A stretch of 34,943 bases of DNA from assembly GCA_007693785.1 (NCBI GenBank), contig RECY01000031.1, forward strand, positions 1 to 34,943, in the 5' to 3' direction. The notes beneath the pieces were generated by a model, which worked only from the letters and a program-made list of their open reading frames with translations, was not told the DNA's origin and searched no databases. The DNA comes from Phycisphaerales bacterium. Lineage in GTDB: Bacteria; Planctomycetota; Phycisphaerae; Phycisphaerales; UBA1924. Each line of letters opens with the position of its first letter. Positions within the stretch are counted from its first letter, which is position 1. Both the position numbers and the translations under genes were made by a program. Of the stretch, positions 1 through 6,917 are shown in pieces.

Positions 1-582
1 GCTCGCCTTCCTCAGACGATATCTTGCCCTCATCGATCCGTCAGACACGCCCTAGGTGAAACACTCGAGACAGTTCTCGGCAAAGATCAAGCGGAAATAG
101 CGTCGAAAATCCTCTCTGATAACCAAAATGACATCAAACAGCGAGTTGCCGCTGCCATAGCGGCGCATAAGAAAGTATTTCAAGCGAAGAACTCGATCGA
201 GCAGGCAGCGGTCCAAAAAATCGCCGCTGATGAAGGCGACAAACTATCGCATCATGGTCACCATCGAGTGCAGTGCCCTTCATGCAAGTCTACTGGTTTG
301 CTTCAAGGTGAGACGTTTGGCACCCCGCGTGTCTCTGATATAGACGGCCAAATCGTGGTAAAGCAATCGGTCGCACCGACGTCTTTCGCCTGCTCGGCTT
401 GTGGACTCAAGCTCAGTGGGTACTCAGAACTCGCTGCCGCAATGCTTTCCGGACATTACACACGCACAACGACGTACTCACCAGAGGACTACTACGGGCT
501 GGTTGACCCCGACACCCTCGATTACGAGGAATTGGCCATGAAATGGTTTCGTGAGCAGGAATCGGGATACGACAACGAGTGA
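1..582 (+). CDS. Zinc-ribbon hypothetical protein, 5' end outside window
   Basis: The reading frame is open from base 1 to the TGA at 580-582 with no stop, so this is the last 193 codons of a longer gene; an internal GTG at 268 could be mistaken for its start. The visible protein begins with a charged, Ala/Lys-rich helical stretch, then a His-rich patch (HHGHH), then a two-knuckle zinc ribbon: CPSC, about 40 residues, then CSAC followed by GLKL. The C-terminal part is acidic and Tyr-rich (YSPEDYY). I do not recognise the family; the ribbon suggests nucleic-acid or protein binding. Base composition is clearly more AT-rich than pyrC and gap downstream, which suggests acquired DNA. Next on the right is a tRNA gene, a common boundary for such DNA. 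Confidence 0.7.
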   Translation, partial: ARLPQTISCPHRSVRHALGETLETVLGKDQAEIASKILSDNQNDIKQRVAAAIAAHKKVFQAKNSIEQAAVQKIAADEGDKLSHHGHHRVQCPSCKSTGLLQGETFGTPRVSDIDGQIVVKQSVAPTSFACSACGLKLSGYSELAAAMLSGHYTRTTTYSPEDYYGLVDPDTLDYEELAMKWFREQESGYDNE

Positions 583-640
583 GGCTCGTGCGTGGATAAA
601 GTGATATCGGCACCTGCCCAGGTCACTGAATCTACTCAAA

Positions 641-715
641 TCGGGGTGAGAGGATTCGAACCTCCGACCTTCTGACCCCCAGTCAGACGCGCTAACCAAG
701 CTGCGCTACACCCCG
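641..715 (-). tRNA. tRNA-Pro (anticodon GGG)
   Basis: Read on the minus strand this is a 75-nt cloverleaf. The 7-bp acceptor stem CGGGGTG/CACCCCG is followed by discriminator A. The D-arm is GCGC/GCGC, the anticodon stem is TCTGA/TCAGA with loop CTGGGGG (anticodon GGG), and the T-arm carries TTCGAAT. The outermost T-stem pair is G-U. CCA is not encoded. The bases TACCCT lie 8 nt upstream on the minus strand and could be a -10 element, but this is weak. Confidence 0.95.
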
Positions 716-966
716 TAGCCCGGTAGGGTAGGCCGGTTCCGGGGGTTTGGCGAGGGGGGCGGGGCAGGCACCGGGAGCCAGGCACCGGGCACCGGGGGAG
801 GGGAGGGGGGAGAGGGGGGAGCACGGGTTGGATCGGAATCCAAGCCGTGGCACCGGAGGGGGGGAGGCGGAGGGGGAGCCCGAGTCGGCGTGTTTCTGCG
901 TCTGGTGCCTGGTCCCCGGCCCCTGATGCCTGCCGAAGGCCCCCGCGGGCGGATACCGTGCCCGCT
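716..966. other. G-run-rich spacer between tRNA-Pro and pyrC
   Basis: No gene is supported here. The plus strand holds two dense clusters of guanine runs, about 794-820 (runs of 5, 4, 6 and 6 G separated by 1-3 bases) and about 857-878, plus a shorter one near 753-766. The motif GGCACCGGG recurs around 769-796, and its approximate complement (GGTGCCTGGTCCCCGG) appears near 903-920, giving weak inverted symmetry. The first cluster meets the usual pattern for a four-tract G-quadruplex. A GGATACC box at 951-957, 9 nt before the pyrC start, might be a -10 element; I see no Shine-Dalgarno sequence. Confidence 0.6.
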
Positions 967-2337
967 ATGGAGCGCATCCTCATCACGGGCGGGCGGGTCA
1001 TTGACCCGGCGAGCGGGCTGGACGGCGTGGCGGACGTCGCGATCGCGGGCGGGCGCGTCGCGGCGGTCGGGCGCGGGCTGGACCGGTCGGCGGCGGGGCG
1101 GGTGATCGAGGCCGAGGGGCGGATCGTGTGCCCGGGGCTGATCGATCCGCACGTGCACCTGCGCGAGCCGGGGCAGACGCACAAGGAAGACATCGCGAGC
1201 GGGACTCGGGCGGCGATCGCGGGCGGGTTCACGACGGTCTGCTGCATGCCGAACACGAACCCGGCGATCGATACGCCGGAGATGGTGCTGCTGCTGCAGC
1301 ACGCGATCGCGCGGACGGCGCGGAGCCGCGTGTTCGTCGTGGGAGCCGCGACGCAGGGGCGACAGGGTGAACGTCTGGCGGAGATCGGTCTGCTGGCGCA
1401 GGCCGGGGCGGTGGCGATCTCGGACGATGGGGACGCGGTGCCGACGTCGGGGGTGATGAACCGAGCCCTGGCGGCGTGCTCGGCGGCCGGCTTGGTCTTC
1501 ATGCAGCACTGCCAGGACGCGACGCTGACCGGCTCGGCCCCGATGCACGCGGGGGAGGTGGCCCAGCGGCTCGGCGTGGCGGGTTGGGCGAGGGAAGCCG
1601 AGGAGATCATCGCGGAGCGCGACGTGCGACTCGTGCGCAAGCACGCCGGGGCGCGGTACCACGTGCAGCATATTTCGAGCGCGGGGACGATCGAGATCAT
1701 CCGTCGTGCACGGGCCGACGGGCTGGCGGTGACGGGTGAGGCCTCCCCCCACCACCTGATCCTGACCCACGAGGCGTGTGCCGCCCACAGCCCGGACGGC
1801 GGCGGATGGTTCGGCGACCCGATGGCGAAGATGAACCCGCCGCTGCGGGAGCGGGCGGACGTCGAGGCCCTCCGCGACGGCGTCGCGGACGGGACGATCA
1901 CGATCCTCGCGACCGACCACGCGCCGCACGCGGGCGACGAGAAGGGGCTGCCCTTTGAGGAAGCGCCGTTCGGGATCATCGGGCTGGAGACAGCGCTGGC
2001 GCTCTACGCCGAGGCGCTGGTGGGGAGCGGGCGGATCGGGTGGGGGCGGCTGATTGAGCTGATGACGGCAGAGCCGGCGAGGCTGTGCGGGCTGGACCGC
2101 CTCGGCCTCGGCTCGCTGGCGGTCGGCTCGGCGGGGGACGTGACGATCATCGACCCGGAGCTGTCGTGGACGGTGTCGGCAGCGGATTTGAAGGGTAAGA
2201 GCCGGAACACGCCGTTCCTGGGGCGGGCGATGATCGGAAAGCCTGTGGGGACGATCGTGGGCGGGCGGGTGATGCTGGACCCGGCGTCGGGGGAACTCGC
2301 GGATGAGGCGGCGCTGGCGGGGGTGGTCGCGGTCTGA
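967..2337 (+). CDS. pyrC: Dihydroorotase (class I)
   Basis: Catalyses the reversible ring closure of carbamoyl-aspartate to dihydroorotate, the third step of pyrimidine synthesis, in the cytoplasm. The 456-residue length fits class I amidohydrolase-type dihydroorotases. Visible metal and active-site residues are the HVH pair H62/H64 in DPHVHLREPG, D153 in ISDDGD, H181 in MQHCQD, H235 in HVQHIS and D317 in ATDHAPH. Substrate-binding motifs GGFTTVCCMPNTNP and EAPFGIIGLE are intact. The start was set at ATG 967 (MERILITGG) because it matches the family N-terminus; the frame is open further upstream but runs through low-complexity spacer. No Shine-Dalgarno is visible. No other pyr gene is nearby. 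The symbol could equally be given as pyrC-like or pyrX, but the intact metal ligands argue for an active enzyme. Confidence 0.93.
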   Translation: MERILITGGRVIDPASGLDGVADVAIAGGRVAAVGRGLDRSAAGRVIEAEGRIVCPGLIDPHVHLREPGQTHKEDIASGTRAAIAGGFTTVCCMPNTNPAIDTPEMVLLLQHAIARTARSRVFVVGAATQGRQGERLAEIGLLAQAGAVAISDDGDAVPTSGVMNRALAACSAAGLVFMQHCQDATLTGSAPMHAGEVAQRLGVAGWAREAEEIIAERDVRLVRKHAGARYHVQHISSAGTIEIIRRARADGLAVTGEASPHHLILTHEACAAHSPDGGGWFGDPMAKMNPPLRERADVEALRDGVADGTITILATDHAPHAGDEKGLPFEEAPFGIIGLETALALYAEALVGSGRIGWGRLIELMTAEPARLCGLDRLGLGSLAVGSAGDVTIIDPELSWTVSAADLKGKSRNTPFLGRAMIGKPVGTIVGGRVMLDPASGELADEAALAGVVAV

Positions 2338-2407
2338 AAGACGTTGTGGCACCGGAGTGTGAGGGACCGCTCCCTGACGGTCGCGGCTCGTGGGGAGGGG
2401 TGACCCC

Positions 2408-2452
2408 TAGAATCGGCTTCTCACCGGCTCGCACATTTCTGTTGAAAGGGAG
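2408..2452 (+). promoter_or_regulatory. Probable gap promoter -10 box and ribosome binding site
   Basis: A TAGAAT -10-like hexamer at 2408-2413 lies 45 nt before the gap start, and AAAGGGAG at 2445-2452 is a good Shine-Dalgarno sequence 6 nt before ATG 2459. No convincing -35 hexamer is seen at 16-18 bp spacing. The same TAGAAT box occurs before uvrB and the mntA-like gene. Confidence 0.45.
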
Positions 2453-2458
2453 ACACGG

Positions 2459-3499
2459 ATGGCTATCCGCATCGGGATCAACGGCTTCGGACGCATCGGG
2501 CGGCTCTTCTACCGGATCGCCACCCAGCACGGCGGGTTCGAGATCGTGGGCGTCAACGACCTCGTCCCGGCCGACAACCTGGCGTACCTGCTCAAGTATG
2601 ACACCATGCACGGGCGCTTCCGCGTCGATTGCAAACCGGCCGAGGTGAGCGCGACCGAGGACAGCTTCACGGTCAACGGGTTCACGACCAAGACCATGGC
2701 GGTGCGCGATCCGGCGGAACTGCCCTGGAAGAGCATGGGCGTGGACTACGTGCTCGAGTCGACCGGCCTGTTCACCGGGGGCGAGGACGCGAAGAAGCAC
2801 ATCGCCGGCGGCGGGGCGAAGCGGGTGCTCATCAGCGCCCCGACCAAGACGCCCGAGAGCGTCAAGACGCTCGCCTACAAGGTCAACCACGAGCAGTACG
2901 ACCCGAAGACCGACACCGTGATCAGCAACGCGAGCTGCACGACCAACTGCCTCGCGCCGGTCGCGAAGGTCATCAACGACGAGTTCGGGCTGGAAGAGGG
3001 GCTGATGACGACCGTCCACGCGGCGACGGCGACGCAGCCGACGCAGGACGGGCCGAGCAAGAAGGACTGGCGCGGCGGGCGCAACGCCTACCAGAACATC
3101 ATCCCGGCGAGCACGGGCGCCGCGAAGGCCGTCACGCTCTGCATCCCGGACCTGAAGGGCAAGCTGACGGGCATGGCGTTCCGCGTGCCGACGGCCGACG
3201 TGTCGTGCGTCGACCTCACCTTCCGCACGAGCAAGGCGACGAGCCTGGACGCGATCCACGGCGCGATGAAGGCGGCGGCCGAGGGCCCGATGAAGGGTGT
3301 GCTGGCGTACACCGAGGAAGAGGTCGTTTCGAGCGATTTCATCGGCGACCCGCACAGCTCGATCTACGACGCCAAAGCGTGCATCGGGCTGAACGACCGG
3401 TTCTTCAAGGTGGTGAGCTGGTACGACAACGAGGCCGGGTACGCCGCCCGTTGCGTGGACATGCTCGCGATGATGGCCGAGAAGGACGGCGTGAAGTAA
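2459..3499 (+). CDS. gap: Type I glyceraldehyde-3-phosphate dehydrogenase
   Basis: Converts glyceraldehyde 3-phosphate, NAD+ and phosphate to 1,3-bisphosphoglycerate in glycolysis, and the reverse in gluconeogenesis. The 346-residue protein has the N-terminal Rossmann motif INGFGRIGR, and NDL after the second strand in place of a longer NADP-type pattern, consistent with NAD. The catalytic motif [12 protein letters not shown] contains the nucleophile C160, and the following TTVHAAT supplies the histidine region. The C-terminal signature [16 protein letters not shown] is complete. The ATG has a strong Shine-Dalgarno sequence. The gene stands alone, with its own apparent promoter and a strong terminator, consistent with a highly expressed glycolytic gene. 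Codon usage is strongly biased to GC-ending codons. Confidence 0.97.
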   Translation: MAIRIGINGFGRIGRLFYRIATQHGGFEIVGVNDLVPADNLAYLLKYDTMHGRFRVDCKPAEVSATEDSFTVNGFTTKTMAVRDPAELPWKSMGVDYVLESTGLFTGGEDAKKHIAGGGAKRVLISAPTKTPESVKTLAYKVNHEQYDPKTDTVISNASCTTNCLAPVAKVINDEFGLEEGLMTTVHAATATQPTQDGPSKKDWRGGRNAYQNIIPASTGAAKAVTLCIPDLKGKLTGMAFRVPTADVSCVDLTFRTSKATSLDAIHGAMKAAAEGPMKGVLAYTEEEVVSSDFIGDPHSSIYDAKACIGLNDRFFKVVSWYDNEAGYAARCVDMLAMMAEKDGVK

Positions 3500-3549
3500 G
3501 CGGCGGCGATCACGCGGCGATCCGCCTCTGTCCGTATGTGTCCAAACGA

Positions 3550-3590
3550 CACGCCCGCCGCGTTGCACAGCAACGCGGCGGGCGTGTTTT
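3550..3590 (+). terminator. Rho-independent terminator of gap
   Basis: A perfect 16-bp stem (arms 3550-3565 and 3571-3586) with a 5-nt loop CACAG is followed directly by TTTT. It lies 50 nt after the gap stop and just before the convergent amylase gene. The opposite strand lacks a following T-run, so it should act on the plus strand only. Confidence 0.93.
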
Positions 3591-3617
3591 CATGCGGCTT
3601 GGGGGCTTGTGCGGGGC

Positions 3618-6467
3618 TCAGTCGCAGTCGAGCCAGAGCCCGATGAAGTAGTTGAGGTCCGCGGTCGTGACGAGCCCGTCGGGCACGCCGTCGAGCGCCG
3701 GCCCGGTCAGGTCGGCCGCGGGATCGTTGTCGATCCAGAGGCCGATGTAGTAGTTGAGGTCCGCGGTCGTGACGAGCCCGTCGGGGAGGCCGTCGAGCGC
3801 GGGGCCGGTGACGTCGGCCGGGCAGACCTGGTAATAGACCTTGTACTCGTGGACGCCGGGCGTGCCGTTCTCTTCGAACGCGACAAGCGTGAGGCGGTTC
3901 TCCCCGGGCTGCCAGCCGGCGAGGTTGGTGCGGAAGAGCTTGCGATCGCGCTGGAGGGTGATGTTCAGCCCGCTCGCGGCGGTCACCGGGTCGGCCGCCT
4001 CGGGCAGGTTAACCAGCATGTGGACGCGGCGCACCGTGCGATCCTCGGCTTCTGCAAAGAACTGCGCGATCGGCGCGGTGATGATCTGGTTGTCGCCCCC
4101 GACCAGGCTGACCTCCGGCGGGAGGCGATCGATGTAGACCACTTGACGCAGCTCCCGGAAGAGCGGGTCGTCCCCAGCGTTCCGCTGCTTCAGGACGGCA
4201 ACGGTGATGTAGTTCAGGCCCTCGTCGAGGCGGGTCGCGTCGATCTCCTGCACGTAGAGCCCCGCGCCGCCGCCGGCGAGCGGATCGTTCACGGTCGTGA
4301 AGGTATCGAAGCCCTGCAGCGTTTCGCCCCAGGCGTAGTCGGCCTGCCCGCTGCCGTTCCAGTCCTCGAACCCCGCGTTGATGCGGAACGCGGCGTCGAC
4401 GTCGATGCTGCTCGCGTCGGTCGCGAGGCCCTGGGCCGTTTCGACCCGGATCTCGAACGTGTCGCTCGAGATGACCGGGATCGAGGTGAGACGGTTGGTC
4501 GCGGGGTTGGCGCTCGGATTGGTCACGAGCCCACCGGGGATGCTGCCGGTAACTTCGGTCAGCGTGAGCGTCGCCTCGGGGAGCGCCTCGCCGTAGACGA
4601 GGTAGCCGCGGTGGTGCTCGCCGCCGGCGTTCGTGTTGTTGGGCACGACCAACTGCACCTGCCCGCCCGGGCCGACCTGGATCTGCTGCGGGATGGTGCC
4701 GCCGGGGTTGACCTGCGGATCGGCGGCGTTGCCGGTGAGCTCGACGAGTCGCGTGCCGGCGGGGTAGCCGGTGTTGACGTTGAGCGTCACCTGCCCGGGG
4801 TCGTAGCGGTCGTTGACCGCGACGAGGACGTTCGCCCGCCCGTTGCCTGGGGTGCGCCGCTCGAAAACGAGCACGTCGCTGACGTTGCCGTTGAGCGGGA
4901 TGAACCAGCCGCGACCGTACTCGTTGCGGAGGCGGACGAGGCTGGTCATGACGTCGTCGGGCTCGCCGGTGTTCGGGTTCCAGCCGAGCGCGGTCGAGGT
5001 GCCCTCTCGCGGGAAGAAGCCGAAGGACCGAGCGGCCCCGCGCGCGTTGTGATAGACGATCGTCTCACCCGTGCGCATGAGCAGGTAGGCGTGGACGAAG
5101 TAGCCCATCTGCTTTTCGGTGGGGAGCGGTGGCATGCTGTTGCCGTCGCCGACGGTGCCGTTGTCGTGGCTGAAGGCATGGAAGACGCCGAGCGAGCCGT
5201 TGTTGAACCCGTCGTCGATGAGGTCGATGTGCCCGCCGCCGGCGTTGTAGAGCGCGTCGGCCCAAGTGCCGAAGCCGTTGGCGTTGATCAGGTTTCGCAG
5301 GGCGCCCGCGCCGGCGAGGTCGAGGGTGTCGCGGTTGCCGAAGCTGTCGCCCGGGCGGTTCTGCCCGGTGACGCGACGGACATAGTTATCGAACACTTCC
5401 TGGTTGCCGGCCGTGCTCTCGCCGAAGCTGAAGGGCGTCGCCATCTGCCCGTCCGGGCGCTCCCAACGCATGTAGACGCTGGAATCCCAGATGTTGTCCC
5501 AGAACCAGCTCGGGATGTGCTTGGCGGCGTCGAGGCGGAAGCCGTCGACCTTCTGCACCTCCAGCATCCATCGCGTCCACCGCTCGAGATACCCCGTCGC
5601 GTTCTCCGTGATCGGGTCGCCCTGCATCGGCTCGCCGAGGTTGAAGGGGTGGAAGTTGCTGACGAAGGTCCCGGGGTTGCGGAACGTGCCGGGGTTGACG
5701 ATCTCCTGAGCCGCGAGGTCGAGATCCGGGTAGAAGCGGAAGTTGGCGGGGTTCGGGCGGTTGTAGATCGTGCCGGAGGGGATGTTGTCCGGGTCGCCCG
5801 CTTGGACGGGCTGCCGGACGAAGAAGTTGTTGCTCGCCTGATCGATGTCGATGAGCGCGACGAGGTCGCCTCGCAGCGTGTCGTAACGAGGCCCCCCGGG
5901 GTTTTCTGATTGCAGGAACCCGCCCGCGACGCCGGCGTGGAAGTCGCCCCAGTTCGCGACCGACAGCTTAAAGGGAAGGTTGATCGGGCCCATCCAGAAG
6001 CCGGGGTAGCCCCCCCGCTGCTGGAAGTCGCCGCCGGTCTGGCGCCCGGAGTTATGGTTCATGATGATGTCGACGTAGACCAGCCCGCCCGCGCGCTGGA
6101 GCTCGTCACGAGCGGCGGCCCAGAAGGCCTCGGTGCCGTAGAGCGTCTGCGCATCGGGCGAGCCGAGGTCGAAGCGGTCGAACGGGTCGTAGCCGGGGCT
6201 GGCGGGGTCGAAGGTCTTGGAGATGGGGGGGAGCCAGACAGCGCCGTACCCGCCCATGAAGAAGTCCGGGACCTTGCGTTCCATATCGACCCAGCGTTGC
6301 TCGAACCACTGGAGGATGACGCCGGGGCTCTCTTCCCACTGCGCCGACGCCGGCGTCGCGAGCCCGCCGGAGAGGGCGAGCAAAGCCGCCGCGGCCCAGC
6401 CGCCCGCCGATCGCCCGCGCCTGGTGTGCATCCGCTGAGGGGCCCGCATCGTGTCCGTGATCCGCAT
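3618..6467 (-). CDS. Secreted GH13 alpha-amylase with C-terminal EF-hand/dockerin-like pair
   Basis: Predicted to cut internal alpha-1,4 bonds of starch or glycogen outside the cytoplasm. Residues 1-42 form a signal peptide (basic start, AAAALLALSGG core, cleavage after PASA). The catalytic barrel shows the four conserved GH13 regions: DIIMNH (133-138), GFRLDAAKH with nucleophile D313, FSFGES with acid/base E350, and FSHDNG with D435. A beta-rich middle follows, and the last 68 residues (882-949) hold two tandem EF-hand-like repeats of consensus DGxPDGLVTTADLNYYIGLW. At 949 residues it is about twice the size of a minimal amylase. It is divergent from a secreted GH31 alpha-glucosidase, implying a joint starch-degrading unit. 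Start ATG 6467 gives the longest form; in-frame Met7 and Met13 are alternatives that keep the signal peptide. Confidence 0.92.
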   Translation of the reverse strand: MRITDTMRAPQRMHTRRGRSAGGWAAAALLALSGGLATPASAQWEESPGVILQWFEQRWVDMERKVPDFFMGGYGAVWLPPISKTFDPASPGYDPFDRFDLGSPDAQTLYGTEAFWAAARDELQRAGGLVYVDIIMNHNSGRQTGGDFQQRGGYPGFWMGPINLPFKLSVANWGDFHAGVAGGFLQSENPGGPRYDTLRGDLVALIDIDQASNNFFVRQPVQAGDPDNIPSGTIYNRPNPANFRFYPDLDLAAQEIVNPGTFRNPGTFVSNFHPFNLGEPMQGDPITENATGYLERWTRWMLEVQKVDGFRLDAAKHIPSWFWDNIWDSSVYMRWERPDGQMATPFSFGESTAGNQEVFDNYVRRVTGQNRPGDSFGNRDTLDLAGAGALRNLINANGFGTWADALYNAGGGHIDLIDDGFNNGSLGVFHAFSHDNGTVGDGNSMPPLPTEKQMGYFVHAYLLMRTGETIVYHNARGAARSFGFFPREGTSTALGWNPNTGEPDDVMTSLVRLRNEYGRGWFIPLNGNVSDVLVFERRTPGNGRANVLVAVNDRYDPGQVTLNVNTGYPAGTRLVELTGNAADPQVNPGGTIPQQIQVGPGGQVQLVVPNNTNAGGEHHRGYLVYGEALPEATLTLTEVTGSIPGGLVTNPSANPATNRLTSIPVISSDTFEIRVETAQGLATDASSIDVDAAFRINAGFEDWNGSGQADYAWGETLQGFDTFTTVNDPLAGGGAGLYVQEIDATRLDEGLNYITVAVLKQRNAGDDPLFRELRQVVYIDRLPPEVSLVGGDNQIITAPIAQFFAEAEDRTVRRVHMLVNLPEAADPVTAASGLNITLQRDRKLFRTNLAGWQPGENRLTLVAFEENGTPGVHEYKVYYQVCPADVTGPALDGLPDGLVTTADLNYYIGLWIDNDPAADLTGPALDGVPDGLVTTADLNYFIGLWLDCD
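3648..3785 (-). repeat. 102-bp-period tandem duplication encoding the two EF-hand-like modules
   Basis: A 36-bp block at 3648-3683 recurs exactly at 3750-3785. The period of 102 bp is 34 codons, one EF-hand-like module. The near-identity at DNA level suggests recent tandem duplication or gene conversion inside the amylase 3' end. Confidence 0.85.
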
Positions 6468-6917
6468 GGCTGCTCTTGCTCCGTTTCGTGCTGCCGATCG
6501 CCCGTGCCGCCCCGACTTCGGGCGTCAGCATGGGCCTGCCAGTATGTGATCCCGCCCGGAACGTCAGCGCGGGAGAATCAAGTGTACACCAATTCCCTCA
6601 AAAAGGGCTTCCCAAAACCCTCTGAGGCGTCCGACCTACCGGAGATTTTCGCGCTCAGTATGCCACAATTCCGCCCAAGTTTCGAGCAAGATCTCCCCGG
6701 AACACGTGGATTTTCGCTGGACGGGCCCTGTTCCCGTGATTCTGAGGTGTTTGAGGCCACTGCTGCTTCATTATTCGGGGCCCGGAGGCCGTCGGATCGA
6801 GCCTTGGCGCTTTCTCGGACTTGCAGACGCTCGCTCCAGCCCGAATACTGCCCCCGCCGGGGCGATGTGCCCGTGCCGACCGGAGTGCCCATGACCATGT
6901 TGAACCAGGAGAAGCCG
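6468..6917. other. Divergent intergenic region between amylase and alpha-glucosidase
   Basis: About 450 bp without a supported gene. It is more AT-rich than its flanks between about 6575 and 6780 and should hold both promoters. An 8-bp palindrome GTGTACAC lies at 6582-6589, part of a possible extended -10 (TGTACACT) reading toward the amylase on the minus strand. I could not fix a convincing -35/-10 pair for either gene. The long plus-strand frame open through this region is not supported as coding. Confidence 0.5.

Noticed and set aside
3609-5909. 766-codon plus-strand open frame opposite the amylase
   Set aside because: Its translation is a Val/Glu/Arg/Asp-rich low-complexity string typical of the antisense of GC-rich coding DNA, and the minus strand encodes a clear GH13 enzyme.
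5910-6890. Long plus-strand open frame extending the alpha-glucosidase gene more than 300 codons upstream
   Set aside because: It is antisense to the amylase 5' half and then crosses the intergenic region; the signal peptide and ribosome binding sites place the real start at 6891-6918.
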